A stretch of DNA of 64,000 bases from Halobacterium sp. R2-5 (GCF_011734195.1 NZ_JAANTH010000001.1:248001-312000); one strand, 5' to 3'; numbered from the stretch's first letter, positions 24,745-34,083 are shown. Made by a program: numbers and translations. Notes: generated by a model from the sequence alone, not told the origin.

Positions 24745-25722
24745 TCAGAACTCCACGGCCTCCCGGATGCCGTCCTCGATGCGTTCGGGCTCCGGCAGGT
24801 AGTAGTCTTCGAGCGCTGCGAGCGGGAACGGAACGTCGAAGCCCGTCACGCGCTCGATCGGTGCCTCCTGGTGTAACAGTGCTTCTTCCTGGAGCGTCGC
24901 CGTAATCTCGGCGCCGACGCCCGCCGTCCGCGGCGCCTCGTGGACGATGGCCGCCCGCCCCGTCTTCTCGAAGGACGCCACGATGGTGTCCTCGTCGAGC
25001 GGGCTCAGGCTCCGGAGGTCGACGACCTCCACGTCCACGTCGCCGTCCATGTTCTCGGCGGCTTCGAGCGTCGGGCGGGTCATCGCGCCCCACGTGAACA
25101 CCGAGAGGTCGCTGCCCTCGCGGCGCACCGCGGCCTCGCCGAGTTCGACCTCGTAGGGGCCGTCGGGAACCTCCTCGCGGAACGCGCGGTAGATCTTCTT
25201 CGGCTCCAGGAAGATGACCGGGTCCGGGTCCCGTATCGACGCGATGAGCATCCCCTTCGCGTCGTACGGCGTGCTCGGCATCGCCACCTTCAGACCCGCC
25301 TCGTGGACGTAGAACGCCTCCTTGGACTCCGAGTGGTGTTCGGGCGCGCGGATGCCGCCGCCCATCGGCGCGCGCAGCACCATCGGGCACGTGTACCGGC
25401 CGCGAGAGCGCGTCCGCAGCCGCGCCATGTGGCTCACGATCTGGTCGAACGCCGGGTACATGAACCCCGAGAACTGGATCTCGGGCACCGGCTTGAGGCC
25501 GTACGCGGCCATCCCGATGGCGGTGCCGACGATGCCGGCCTCCGCCAGCGGCGTGTCGATGACGCGGTCCTCGCCGAACTCGTCGTAGAGCCCCTCGGTC
25601 GCGCGGAACACCCCGCCGTTCTTCCCGACGTCCTCGCCCATCACGAGCACGTCGTCGTCTTCGGCCATCTCGTCGCGGAGGCCGTCCCGTACCGCCTGCA
25701 CTAGCGTCAAGTTCTCGCTCAT
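24745..25722 (-). CDS. 2-oxoacid dehydrogenase E1 component, beta subunit
   Basis: This is a 325-residue subunit that completes the thiamine-diphosphate site of E1 with the alpha subunit. It opens LTLVQAVRDGLRDEMAEDDD and has VLVMGEDVGKNGGVFRATEG, the conserved TPP-facing region. Further family motifs are FDTPLAEAGIVGTAIGMA-like (IDTPLAEAGIVGTAIGMAAY) and the C-terminal transketolase domain with VVDLRSLSPLDEDTI and a conserved HEA. It starts one base after the E1a stop and is followed by E2 with a one-base gap, so the operon is compact. The substrate (pyruvate, branched-chain or another 2-oxoacid) cannot be decided from sequence. Confidence 0.94.
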   Translation of the reverse strand: MSENLTLVQAVRDGLRDEMAEDDDVLVMGEDVGKNGGVFRATEGLYDEFGEDRVIDTPLAEAGIVGTAIGMAAYGLKPVPEIQFSGFMYPAFDQIVSHMARLRTRSRGRYTCPMVLRAPMGGGIRAPEHHSESKEAFYVHEAGLKVAMPSTPYDAKGMLIASIRDPDPVIFLEPKKIYRAFREEVPDGPYEVELGEAAVRREGSDLSVFTWGAMTRPTLEAAENMDGDVDVEVVDLRSLSPLDEDTIVASFEKTGRAAIVHEAPRTAGVGAEITATLQEEALLHQEAPIERVTGFDVPFPLAALEDYYLPEPERIEDGIREAVEF

Positions 25723-25723
25723 G

Positions 25724-26839
25724 TTAGTCCTCCAGTAGCGCTTCGTCGCCGTGGTCGGCCCGGATTCGCTGGAACCACTCCAGTTGCTCTTCGAGCCGCT
25801 GGGGCATCTCTGCGTACGCGTTCTCGAACATCTCCACGGGGTCCGGGCGCGGCGTCTCCTCGGCGGCCGCGATGGCGTCCGCCACGCGGTCCTCGACGTC
25901 CTCCTCGATCGCCGTCACGTCCTCGTCGTCGAGCCGGTCGGTCCGCTGCAGGAACGTCTCGAGGCGCGGAATCGGGTCCTTGGCCTTCCACTTCTCGACC
26001 TCCGCGTCCTCGCGGTAGACGGACGGGTCGTCGGCGGTCGTGTGCGCTCCGAACCGGTACTGCACGGCCTCGACCATCGTCGGGCGCAGTTCGCCGTCGT
26101 CGGGGTCCTTGGCCTTCGCGACGGCCTCTTCGGTCACCTTGTAGACGGCCAGCGGGTCCATCCCGTCGACCTGCACGCCCTCGAAGCCGTACGCCTCGGC
26201 CTTCTGTGCGAGCGTCTCCGCGGCCGTCTGGCGCTCCCGGGGCACGCTGATGGCCCACTGGTTGTTGTTGCAGAAGAACACGTTCGGCGTGTCGAAGACG
26301 CCCGCGAAGTTCAGGCCCTCGTGGAAGTCGCCCTCGCTGGTCGCGCCGTCCCCGAAGTAACAGAGGAACGCTCTGTCCGCTTCGTCCTTGAGTTTCGACG
26401 CCCACGCCAGCCCGGTGGCGTGGGGAATCTGGGACGCGATGGGCACCGCCACCGTGAACAGGTTCACGTCCTCCGGAACGCGCGCGCCGTTCTCGTCGCC
26501 CATCCAGAGCCGCAGCGTCTCCTTCAGCGGGAGGCCGTGGACGAGCGACGCGGCGTGCTCGCGGTAGCTCGGCACCATCCAGTCGTCGTCGCCGAGCGCC
26601 ATCGCGGAGCCGACCTGTGCGCCCTCCTGCCCGGACAGCGGCGGGTACGTGCCGATGCGACCCTGGCGCTGGAGGCTGACGGCGCGCTCGTCGAAGCGCC
26701 GCGCGAGCTTCATCTGTCGGTACATCTCGACGAGCTCCTCGTCGTCGAGGTCCGGCACCTCGGCGTCGCCGACGAGCTCGCCGTCCTCGTCGAGCACCCG
26801 AACCATGTCGTCGGGGTCTCGGTGCACGGTCGCAGTCAC
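25724..26839 (-). CDS. 2-oxoacid dehydrogenase E1 component, alpha subunit
   Basis: This is a 371-residue thiamine-diphosphate-dependent decarboxylase subunit. The TPP/Mg motif runs from GDGATSEGD (163-171) to FFCNNNQWAIS (188-198). A conserved phosphorylation-loop-like region PSVYREDAEVEKW and the N-terminal RRFDERAVSLQRQG of the pdhA/bkdA family are visible. It starts with GTG at 26839. Haloarchaea oxidise pyruvate and 2-oxoglutarate mainly with ferredoxin oxidoreductases, and OADHC-type complexes like this one have uncertain or branched-chain-like substrates (known). Both E1 subunits need thiamine diphosphate, which fits the thiamine importer elsewhere in the window. Confidence 0.94.
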   Translation of the reverse strand: MTATVHRDPDDMVRVLDEDGELVGDAEVPDLDDEELVEMYRQMKLARRFDERAVSLQRQGRIGTYPPLSGQEGAQVGSAMALGDDDWMVPSYREHAASLVHGLPLKETLRLWMGDENGARVPEDVNLFTVAVPIASQIPHATGLAWASKLKDEADRAFLCYFGDGATSEGDFHEGLNFAGVFDTPNVFFCNNNQWAISVPRERQTAAETLAQKAEAYGFEGVQVDGMDPLAVYKVTEEAVAKAKDPDDGELRPTMVEAVQYRFGAHTTADDPSVYREDAEVEKWKAKDPIPRLETFLQRTDRLDDEDVTAIEEDVEDRVADAIAAAEETPRPDPVEMFENAYAEMPQRLEEQLEWFQRIRADHGDEALLED

Positions 26840-27086
26840 GGGTATCCCCGTCCTGACATGTGCGGAGAATCAATCCGTGCGACCATATGGTTTTCGTAAC
26901 GGTCTTTCTACAGGGTCGTCGCGGCCGGGATTTTCACTACTTCTGTCCACTACTGGACGAGCTGATTCACTGAACGTTCGATACTACTGCCCGGAACTGG
27001 GTGGACAGCCACCTCCAGAGAAGTGTTGCCGGTTTTAGCGGGCGCGTGCAGCCGTGTGGTGTCCGAATCGCCGACCGCGCGCTCAC

Positions 27087-28022
27087 TCAGTTAGATGCGG
27101 CCCTGCGAGCCGCATCTCGCGCCTCTTCGATGCTCTTCCCCTCCCGCAGCACGGCGTCGACGAACAGTTCGCCGGCCTTGTACGACGACCGGACCATCGG
27201 GCCGGACGCGCAGTAGAGGAAGTCGAACTCCTCCTCGGCGACGCGGCGCCACGTCTCGAACTTCTGCGGGTGGACGTAGTCCGCGACGTCGAGGTGGCTT
27301 CGGGACGGCTGGAGGTACTGCCCGAGTGTCACCACGTCCACGCCGACCTCGCGGAGGTCGCCCAGCGTCTGGTAGACTTCGTGGTCGTACTCGCCGACGC
27401 CCAGCATGACGCTCGTCTTCGTGTAGATGTCGGACTCGCGGTCCACTTGGTCGAGCACGCTCAGTGACTGTTCGTAGCCCGCGCGGCGGTCCCGCACCGG
27501 GAACTGCCGGCGTTCGACAGTCTCGACGTTGTGTGCGATGACGTCCGGCCCCGCATCGATGATCTTCCGGACGAGCTCCGGTTCACCCTGGAAGTCCGGA
27601 ATCAGCACTTCCACCAGAATCGACGGGTCGCGGTCCTTGATCTCCCGAATCGTCTGCGCGAAGTGGCCGGCGCCCTGGTCGTCGAGGTCGTCGCGGTCGA
27701 CCGAGGTCAGGACGACGTAGTCCAGCCCGATTTCCGCGACCGACTCCGCGACGTTCGCGGGCTCGTCGGGATCTAAGGGCTCCATCCCACCGGTCTGGAC
27801 GTCGCAGAAGTTACAGCCCCGCGAGCACCGGTCGCCCATCAGCATGAACGTCGCGGTGCCCGGGCCGTCCCGGCCGCTCCAGCACTCCCCCATGTTCGGA
27901 CAGGACGCCTCCTCGCAGACCGTGTGGAGGTCGTGCTCCCGGAGCGTCTCCTTGATGTCCGTGAAGCGCTCGCCGGACGGCGGCCGCATCTTCAGCCAGT
28001 CCGGTTTCCGCCGACTACTCAT
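27087..28022 (-). CDS. lipA: Lipoyl synthase
   Basis: This radical SAM enzyme inserts two sulfurs into octanoyl groups on E2. The protein has 311 residues. The auxiliary cluster motif CEEASCPNMGEC supplies Cys36, Cys41 and Cys47; the radical SAM cluster motif CSRGCNFC supplies Cys66, Cys70 and Cys73. The C-terminal RSSYKAGELF carries the conserved RSSY serine that ligates the auxiliary cluster. The ATG at 28022 gives the standard opening MSSRRKPDWLKMRPP. It sits upstream of the OADHC operon on the same strand with 247 bases between, enough for a separate promoter, and so supplies the cofactor for the neighbouring E2. Confidence 0.96.
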   Translation of the reverse strand: MSSRRKPDWLKMRPPSGERFTDIKETLREHDLHTVCEEASCPNMGECWSGRDGPGTATFMLMGDRCSRGCNFCDVQTGGMEPLDPDEPANVAESVAEIGLDYVVLTSVDRDDLDDQGAGHFAQTIREIKDRDPSILVEVLIPDFQGEPELVRKIIDAGPDVIAHNVETVERRQFPVRDRRAGYEQSLSVLDQVDRESDIYTKTSVMLGVGEYDHEVYQTLGDLREVGVDVVTLGQYLQPSRSHLDVADYVHPQKFETWRRVAEEEFDFLYCASGPMVRSSYKAGELFVDAVLREGKSIEEARDAARRAASN

Positions 28023-28147
28023 GACACTGCCTTCGGGGGCGACCGCCAAAACTGTGGGGTTCGCCGTCCCCGGATCGCTCCGTGCGACCGCACCCCACAC
28101 GTTAAAGAGACGCCGTGCGGACGTTCAAACTACACAAAAGAAGAAAA

Positions 28148-29578
28148 ATGTTTGACGTGTCTCGCGAGGAGATAACTGGTGGCTCCCTGTCGCGCGCGCT
28201 CCTCTACGTGGCGGCCCCGCTCGTCGTCCAGCAGTACGTCGTCGTCCTCCAGCAGGTCGTCGACGCGTTCTGGCTCGGCCGCGTCAGCGAGGAAGCCGTC
28301 GCCGCCGTCGGGCTCGCCGCGCCCGTACTCGGTCTGCTCGCGCTCGGCACGGACATCGCGCTCACCGGCAGCCAGGTGCTCGTCGCCCAGCACGCCGGCG
28401 CCGAGGAAGACGCGGCCGCCCGCAACGCCGCCTTCCACGCCGTCCTCGTCGGCCTCGTCCTCAACCTCGCAGCGCTCGCGGTCGCGTACGTCTTCGCGGC
28501 GGACTTCCTCGCGCTGCTGAACCCCGGCGAGACGGTCGTCGAACTCGGCGCGCTCTACCTCGTGGTCGTCCTCGGTGGCATGGTGTTCGGCGGGATGAGC
28601 GACGCCATCGAGGGCGCGTTCGTCGGCTGGGGGGACTCCCGGGCGGCGCTCGTCGTCAACGTCGCCGTCGTCGCCGTCAACGTCGCCCTCGACCCGTTCC
28701 TCGTCGTCGGCTGGGGCGTCCCGGGATTCGACGGCTACGGCGTCCTCGGCGCCGCGCTCGGCACCGCCGCCGGCTACGTCGTCGGGTTCCTGCTGGCGGT
28801 GGCGCTCGCCAACACCGCGTTCACGCGATTCTCGTACACGCGCGAGGCCGTCACGCTCCGGCTGGACACGCTGCGGGACGTCCTCGAAATCGGCGCGCCG
28901 AAGGCCGGCCAGGAGGGCGGCCGGCAGACCGCCCGCCTCCTCATGGTCGCTATCGTCTCCGGCGTCGGCGGGAGCGCGGGCCTCGCCGCGTACACCGTCG
29001 GGATGCGCGTCTCGACGCTCGCGTTCGTCCCCGCCGCGGCCGTCGGGAACGCCGTCGCCAGCGTCGTCGGCCAGAACGTCGGCGCCGAGAACCCGGCGCG
29101 AGCGACCCGCGCGACGTGGCTCGCCGCGGGCGTCACGACGGCCGGCCTCGCGGTCGTCGGCGTCGTCCAGCTCCTCGTTCCCGGCCTCATCACGGACGTG
29201 TTCGCGCCAAGCCTCGACGGCGACGCGCTCACGTACACGGTCGCGTACCTCCAGATTCTCGCCGTCGGCTACTGGGCGTTCGGCGTCATCTACCCCGTCC
29301 AGGCCGGGTTCGACGGCGCCGGGCGGACGCAGGTGTCGATGGTCGCGACGACGCTCCAGTACTGGGTCGTCCGGCTCCCCGTCGCGGCCGTCGGCGCCTA
29401 CGCCGTCGTGCTCGCCGTGCCCGTCTACGCGGCGTTCTGGGCGATCACGCTGTCGAACGTCGCCGCTGCCGTCGGCGTCGCCGCCTACTTCTACTACTCG
29501 ACGGACCGCGGGCTGCTCGACCGCGCCGCGGCGAGCACGGGTGCCGACGGCGACGCGGACGCCGGCGCAGCGGACTGA
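28148..29578 (+). CDS. MATE family efflux transporter (second copy)
   Basis: This MATE exporter of 476 residues has about 12 helices. Recognisable parts are PLVVQQYVVVLQQVVDAFWL in helix 1-2, the GLAAPVLGLLALGTDIALTG stretch, and the second-half signature AYTVGMRVSTLAFVPAAAVG. It is only distantly similar to the gene at 8833 and belongs to a different MATE subgroup (the DinF/NorM-like helix 1 versus the RALAGAGDTR type). I chose the ATG at 28148, preceded by an A-rich tract, rather than an upstream start at 28115. It diverges from lipA across 125 bases containing a TTAAAGAG TATA-like box at about 28101. Confidence 0.86.
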   Translation: MFDVSREEITGGSLSRALLYVAAPLVVQQYVVVLQQVVDAFWLGRVSEEAVAAVGLAAPVLGLLALGTDIALTGSQVLVAQHAGAEEDAAARNAAFHAVLVGLVLNLAALAVAYVFAADFLALLNPGETVVELGALYLVVVLGGMVFGGMSDAIEGAFVGWGDSRAALVVNVAVVAVNVALDPFLVVGWGVPGFDGYGVLGAALGTAAGYVVGFLLAVALANTAFTRFSYTREAVTLRLDTLRDVLEIGAPKAGQEGGRQTARLLMVAIVSGVGGSAGLAAYTVGMRVSTLAFVPAAAVGNAVASVVGQNVGAENPARATRATWLAAGVTTAGLAVVGVVQLLVPGLITDVFAPSLDGDALTYTVAYLQILAVGYWAFGVIYPVQAGFDGAGRTQVSMVATTLQYWVVRLPVAAVGAYAVVLAVPVYAAFWAITLSNVAAAVGVAAYFYYSTDRGLLDRAAASTGADGDADAGAAD

Positions 29579-29728
29579 GTACGGCCGCATCTCTCTCGGC
29601 ATGCGCTCGCGGGTCGCTGCGCTCCTCGTTCGCATTACCGTGGTTCTCAGTCGCTCACTCCGTTCGCTCCTTCCGAACCACGCCCCTAAGGAAACGCCTA
29701 TCCGCGGCCCGCTCCTCCCCAACTGGTG

Positions 29729-32110
29729 ATGGAAGTCGCCGAAGTCGTCCCCGAGTTCGCGGACGCGTTCCCCTTCGACGAGTTCAACGAGATGCAGCGC
29801 GAGGCGGTGCCGGCGCTCGTGAACTCCGACGCCAACGTCGTCGCGTCCGCGCCGACGGGAAGCGGGAAGACCGCGCTCGCGGAGCTGGCCATCTGCCAGA
29901 CGCTCGACGCCGGCGGCACCGCGGTGTTCGTCGCGCCGCTGCGCGCGCTCACCAACGAGAAGGAGGCCGAGTGGGAGCGCTTCGAGGAGCTCGGCTACTC
30001 GGTGTACGTGGTCACGGGCGAGCGCGACCTCAACCCCCGGCGCGCGGAGCGAGCGGACGTGCTCGTGATGACGCCCGAGAAGGCCGACTCCGCCACCCGG
30101 AAACACGACTCGCCGCGGTACTCGTTCGTCACGGACGTCGACTGCGTGGTCATCGACGAGGTCCACCTGCTCGACTCCGAGAAGCGCGGCAGCGTCCTCG
30201 AAGTCGTGGTGTCGCGCTGGCGGCGGCTCTGCGACCCGCGCGTGGTCGCGCTGTCGGCGACGATGCCGAACATCGACGACGTCGCTGCGTGGCTGGACGC
30301 CACGCCCGAGACGACGTTCGAGTTCGGCGACGACTACCGGCCCGTGGACCTCCACGCGGGCGTGCGGACGTACACGCACGGCGACAACCCGTTCGCGGAC
30401 AAGTACCGCCGGCTGTTCACCGCGCTCGACCTCGCGGAGCCACACCTCCGAGAGGACGGGCAGGCGCTCGTGTTCGTCTCCAGTCGACAGGACACCGTGC
30501 AGGCCGCGAAGAAGACCCGCGACGAGATCGGCGAGCGCGACATCCCCGTGGGCTCGCGGGGCGACTACGAGTTCCACACGGAGACCGAGGAACTGGACAA
30601 CGCGACCCTCCGGAAGTCCGTGCTGGACGGCGTCGCGTTCCACCACGCCGGGCTCTCCACGAACGACAAGAACCTCGTCGAGGAGTGGTTCCGCGAGGGC
30701 AAGATTCGCGTGCTGTTCTCGACGTCGACGCTCGCGTGGGGCGTCAACCTCCCCGCGCGCTGCGTCGTCATCCGGGACACGAAACTCCACGACCCCCTCG
30801 AAGGCGAGGTCGACATGAGCCCGCTGGACGTCCTCCAGATGCTCGGGCGCGCGGGCCGCCCCGGCTACGACGACGTCGGCTACGGCTGGGTGGTCTGCGA
30901 CGAGTCGGACGCCGACATGTACCGCGACCTCCTCCGGGAGGGCAAGGAAATCGAGTCCCGGCTGGCAGGGATTTCCGACTCACAGTCGGAGGCTCGCCGG
31001 ACGCAGTCCGGCGGTGATCTCGCCGAGCACCTGAACGCGGAAATCGCGATGGGCACCATCCGGGGGCTGGGCGACGTGATGGACTGGCTGGAGACGACCT
31101 TCTACTACCAGCGCGCCCAATCCGAGCCCGACGCCTACGACTTCCCGGGGCTCCGCGACCGCGTCCGGGACACCCTCGACGACCTCGTCGAGGAGGGGTT
31201 CGTGGAGACCGACGACGACCTCGGGCTCTCCGCGACCCGATTGGGCGTGCTCGCGTCGACGTACTACCTCCGGCTGGACACCGCCAGCGAGTTCCGCGAC
31301 GTCGCGGACGGCGACGGGGACGCCGACAGCGTGCTCCGCGCGGTCGCGAGCGCCGGCGAGTTCGACAGCGTGAGCGCGCGCAAGTCCGAGCGCGACGCCG
31401 TCGACCGCATCGTCGGCAGCGCGGCCGACGACCTCGACTCCGGCCCGCGGAAGGTGCTCGCCATCCTGCGCGCGAGCATGGACGGCTCCGTCCCGCGGGA
31501 ACTGCGCTCGGACGCGTGGGTCATCAAGCAGAACGCACTCCGCTTGCTCGCCGCGCTCGCGGCGTTCTTCGAGCGCTACGACGACCCCGCGGGCGCGAAC
31601 GTCGCGGCCCGACTGGAGGCCCGCATCGACACCGGCGTCCCCGAGGACGCGGTCGGCCTGACCGCCCTCGATGGCGTCGCCGCCGGTCGCGCGCACAAGC
31701 TCGCGGACGAGGGCATCGAGACGCCCGCGGACGTCCGCGAGGCTGGTACCGACGGCCTCGAAGCCGCGGGGCTCGGTCCCGGGGTCGCCGAGAGCGTCTC
31801 CGAGCAGGCCGCCGACATGCCCGACGTCACGATCGACTGCAGCGACCTCCCCGACAGCATCGCCGTCGGCGACAACCAGATGTGCGAGGTCGTCGTCCGC
31901 AACAGCGGCGGCGGCGCGGCCGCGGGCGTCGCGGTCACCGTCAACGATGTCGAGATGACCGAGACCACCGGCTACCTCGACGACGAACTCACTGTGCCCG
32001 TGGGCGTGTTCGGCGCGGACGCGGACGCTCTCGAATTCGAGATCACCGTCTCCTTCTCCGATCTCCCGCTGCTCCCGGTCACCGAGACGAAGACCGTCCG
32101 CGTGGCGTAG
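29729..32110 (+). CDS. Ski2-type DEAD/DEAH-box helicase with HhH and Ig-like C-terminus
   Basis: This is a superfamily 2 helicase of 793 residues. Walker A APTGSGKT (41-48), motif Ia APLRALTNEK, motif II DEVH (143-146), motif III LSATMPN, motif IV VFVSSR, motif V TSTLAWGVNLPA and motif VI QMLGRAGRPGYD (about 370) are intact. A winged-helix/ratchet region follows, then a helix-hairpin-helix (GLTALDGVAAGRAHKLADEG, about 650) and a C-terminal beta-sandwich (about 705-793). This order resembles the Sec63 unit (ratchet-HhH-FN3) of Brr2 and Hel308-like helicases, but true Hel308 ends differently. Roles in DNA repair or RNA remodelling are both possible. Confidence 0.86.
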   Translation: MEVAEVVPEFADAFPFDEFNEMQREAVPALVNSDANVVASAPTGSGKTALAELAICQTLDAGGTAVFVAPLRALTNEKEAEWERFEELGYSVYVVTGERDLNPRRAERADVLVMTPEKADSATRKHDSPRYSFVTDVDCVVIDEVHLLDSEKRGSVLEVVVSRWRRLCDPRVVALSATMPNIDDVAAWLDATPETTFEFGDDYRPVDLHAGVRTYTHGDNPFADKYRRLFTALDLAEPHLREDGQALVFVSSRQDTVQAAKKTRDEIGERDIPVGSRGDYEFHTETEELDNATLRKSVLDGVAFHHAGLSTNDKNLVEEWFREGKIRVLFSTSTLAWGVNLPARCVVIRDTKLHDPLEGEVDMSPLDVLQMLGRAGRPGYDDVGYGWVVCDESDADMYRDLLREGKEIESRLAGISDSQSEARRTQSGGDLAEHLNAEIAMGTIRGLGDVMDWLETTFYYQRAQSEPDAYDFPGLRDRVRDTLDDLVEEGFVETDDDLGLSATRLGVLASTYYLRLDTASEFRDVADGDGDADSVLRAVASAGEFDSVSARKSERDAVDRIVGSAADDLDSGPRKVLAILRASMDGSVPRELRSDAWVIKQNALRLLAALAAFFERYDDPAGANVAARLEARIDTGVPEDAVGLTALDGVAAGRAHKLADEGIETPADVREAGTDGLEAAGLGPGVAESVSEQAADMPDVTIDCSDLPDSIAVGDNQMCEVVVRNSGGGAAAGVAVTVNDVEMTETTGYLDDELTVPVGVFGADADALEFEITVSFSDLPLLPVTETKTVRVA

Positions 32111-32130
32111 ACGGGCGTCCGACCGCGCTC

Positions 32131-33219
32131 TCACCGGCGCGACCGGAACTCCTTCGCGACGTCGGGGAACACCTCGCGGCCGACGACGACGATGGTGATG
32201 AGGAGGATCGGCCCGAAGAAGACGCCCCACCAGCCGAAGGCGATGGAGCCGATGACGTACGCGAGCATCACCAGCCCCATGTTCAGGTCGCCCGCGGAGA
32301 AGTACGACCGCAGGAAGATGTCGGGGATGATGTCGACGAGCACCTGCGTGAGCACGAGGAAGACGATGGGGAACCAGAGTGGCCCGCCGGCGACGAACGA
32401 GACGGCGAAGAGGTACGCCGCCAGCGGGTAGTAGATGACCTTGATGCCGATACCGGGGACGATAGTGCCGACGCCGGTGAGGAGTCCGAACAGGAACGGG
32501 TACGGGACCGAGATGCCCGGAGGCGAGATGAAGTCCATGCCGTTGTAGACGACGAGCGCGATCGTGCCGAGCGCCACGATGCTGATGAAGTTCCCGACGA
32601 AGAGCGTCTCGAGGTGGTCGTCGATGCTCTCGAGGACGGTCACTATGCGGGCGTCTCCGCCGACGCTGTCCCGGAACCAGCCGGCCAGCTTGTAGTCGTC
32701 GCGCAGCAGGTAGAAGAGGAACACGAGCATCAGGAACACCCGGACGCCGATGAAGAAGAGGAGGCCGGCAGCGGTCGTGGCTCGCCCGAGCGCTCCCGAC
32801 AACAGGGTCCGGAGCTGCTGGTCGAACGCCTCGCGAGGGTTCTGTCGGAGCTGCTCGACGACCCGGCCGGGCCCCATCTGCGAGAGGTCGACGTACGGTC
32901 GCAGGATGGGCTGGTACTGCTGCAGTTGCGTGTGCGTGAGGACGTCGGTGAGCTCCTTGATTGCAGTCCACGCCGCGTAGCCGACGATGAGGAACACCGG
33001 CACCAGTATCAGCAGTATCGTGGCCGTCACCGCGAGGTCGGGGTGCTCGGTCCGGTCCTCCAGCCGCGCGTAGATTTGCCGCATCGCGTAGTACACCCAG
33101 ACGGCGAAGACGAGCGACCCGAACACCGGCTCTACCACGGTGACGAGGAAGTAGAGGAGCGCGAGAATGACGACGACCCAGCCGACTGTCCGCCACACTC
33201 CCTCTCGCGGCAGGTTCAT
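32131..33219 (-). CDS. AI-2E family transporter (second of two)
   Basis: This is a 362-residue polytopic membrane protein with seven or eight helices. The family pattern includes VTATILLILVPVFLIVGYAA near the start, the cytoplasmic amphipathic middle, and the C-terminal TGVGTIVPGIGIKVIYYPLA plus DIIPDIFLRSYFSAGDLNMG. It is closer to the haloarchaeal YdiK/PerM-like group than the copy at 17236. It is convergent with the helicase gene, 20 bases apart. The start at 33219 gives MNLPREGVWRTVG. Substrate unknown. Confidence 0.84.
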   Translation of the reverse strand: MNLPREGVWRTVGWVVVILALLYFLVTVVEPVFGSLVFAVWVYYAMRQIYARLEDRTEHPDLAVTATILLILVPVFLIVGYAAWTAIKELTDVLTHTQLQQYQPILRPYVDLSQMGPGRVVEQLRQNPREAFDQQLRTLLSGALGRATTAAGLLFFIGVRVFLMLVFLFYLLRDDYKLAGWFRDSVGGDARIVTVLESIDDHLETLFVGNFISIVALGTIALVVYNGMDFISPPGISVPYPFLFGLLTGVGTIVPGIGIKVIYYPLAAYLFAVSFVAGGPLWFPIVFLVLTQVLVDIIPDIFLRSYFSAGDLNMGLVMLAYVIGSIAFGWWGVFFGPILLITIVVVGREVFPDVAKEFRSRR

Positions 33220-33303
33220 GTCGGCAATTGAACGCGTGCCCGAAAAAGCGACGGGCCGGCCCGTGCCAAGAGTTGAAACCGGAGGACGCGACCAACCCGA
33301 GCC

Positions 33304-34026
33304 ATGCAGGACGCGATTCGCGTGCTCGCCGGCGAGTGTGCCGTCCGCTACGAGAGCGACGGTCGAACCGAACGCGACCTCCGCGGGGACGTCGTCGTCA
33401 TCGTGAAGCCCGACGACACTGTGCTCGTCCACGACGCGGACGGCTACCAGCCCGCGGCGTGGCTCACGCGTCCGGGCGTCGTCCGGTACACGCGGGACGC
33501 CCGCGGCTTCCGCATCGACGCGGCCGACGGCGACGAACGCCTCGTCGTCGAGAGCGCGACCGAACACGGCGACGCCCACTACCCCGCGTCGCCCGCCGGG
33601 CCGCCCGTGGGAACCTGCGAGTGCGACGGCACGCTCGTCCGGGACGGCGGCCGCGTCGTCTGCGTGGACTGCCGCACGAGCTACGCCATCCCGCGGGACG
33701 CGGCCGTCGTCGACGAGCCGTGTCCGGACTGCGCGCTCCCCCAGTTGCGGGTCGAGCGCGGCGACACCGTGACGGCGTGTCTGGACCGCGACTGCGCGCC
33801 CATCGCCGAGGCCGTCGCCGAGCGCTTCGACGGCGAGTGGGCGTGTCGCTGCGGCGCGCCCCTCGAAATCGAGTCCGACCGCGGCCTCCACGCCACCTGC
33901 CCGGACTGCGGCGCCAGCCACCGGCTCCCCCACGGGCGCGTCGACGGCACCTGCGAGTGTGGGCTCCCCGTCTTCGAGACCCGGAGCGGCCGGCGGTGTC
34001 TCGACGGCGACTGCGAGCGGACGTAG
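33304..34026 (+). CDS. NucS N-terminal-like domain fused to four C4 zinc ribbons
   Basis: This is a 240-residue protein. The first 100 residues resemble the DNA-binding N-terminal domain of the mismatch endonuclease NucS/EndoMS (VRYESDGRTERDLRG, VIVKPDDTVLVHDADGYQPA). The RecB-like nuclease domain that should follow is absent. Four cysteine clusters replace it: CECDG..CVDC, CPDC..CLDRDC, CRCG..CPDC and CECG..CLDGDC. These are like the C4 fingers at the C-terminus of topoisomerase I. So it is likely a non-catalytic nucleic-acid-binding adaptor (inference). It precedes endA with a 57-base gap on the same strand. There are no transmembrane segments. Confidence 0.78.
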   Translation: MQDAIRVLAGECAVRYESDGRTERDLRGDVVVIVKPDDTVLVHDADGYQPAAWLTRPGVVRYTRDARGFRIDAADGDERLVVESATEHGDAHYPASPAGPPVGTCECDGTLVRDGGRVVCVDCRTSYAIPRDAAVVDEPCPDCALPQLRVERGDTVTACLDRDCAPIAEAVAERFDGEWACRCGAPLEIESDRGLHATCPDCGASHRLPHGRVDGTCECGLPVFETRSGRRCLDGDCERT

Positions 34027-34083
34027 CCGCGGTCCGGCGGCGCGACCGCAACAGTTGAACGTAGGGCGCGCCACCCTCCCGGT

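Noticed and set aside
29579-29728. Possible small gene or mobile element between the MATE and helicase genes
   Set aside because: Only a short inverted repeat (GTGGTTC ... GAACCAC, about 29640-29680) is visible. No ORF with a promoter and no terminal repeats of an insertion sequence were found.
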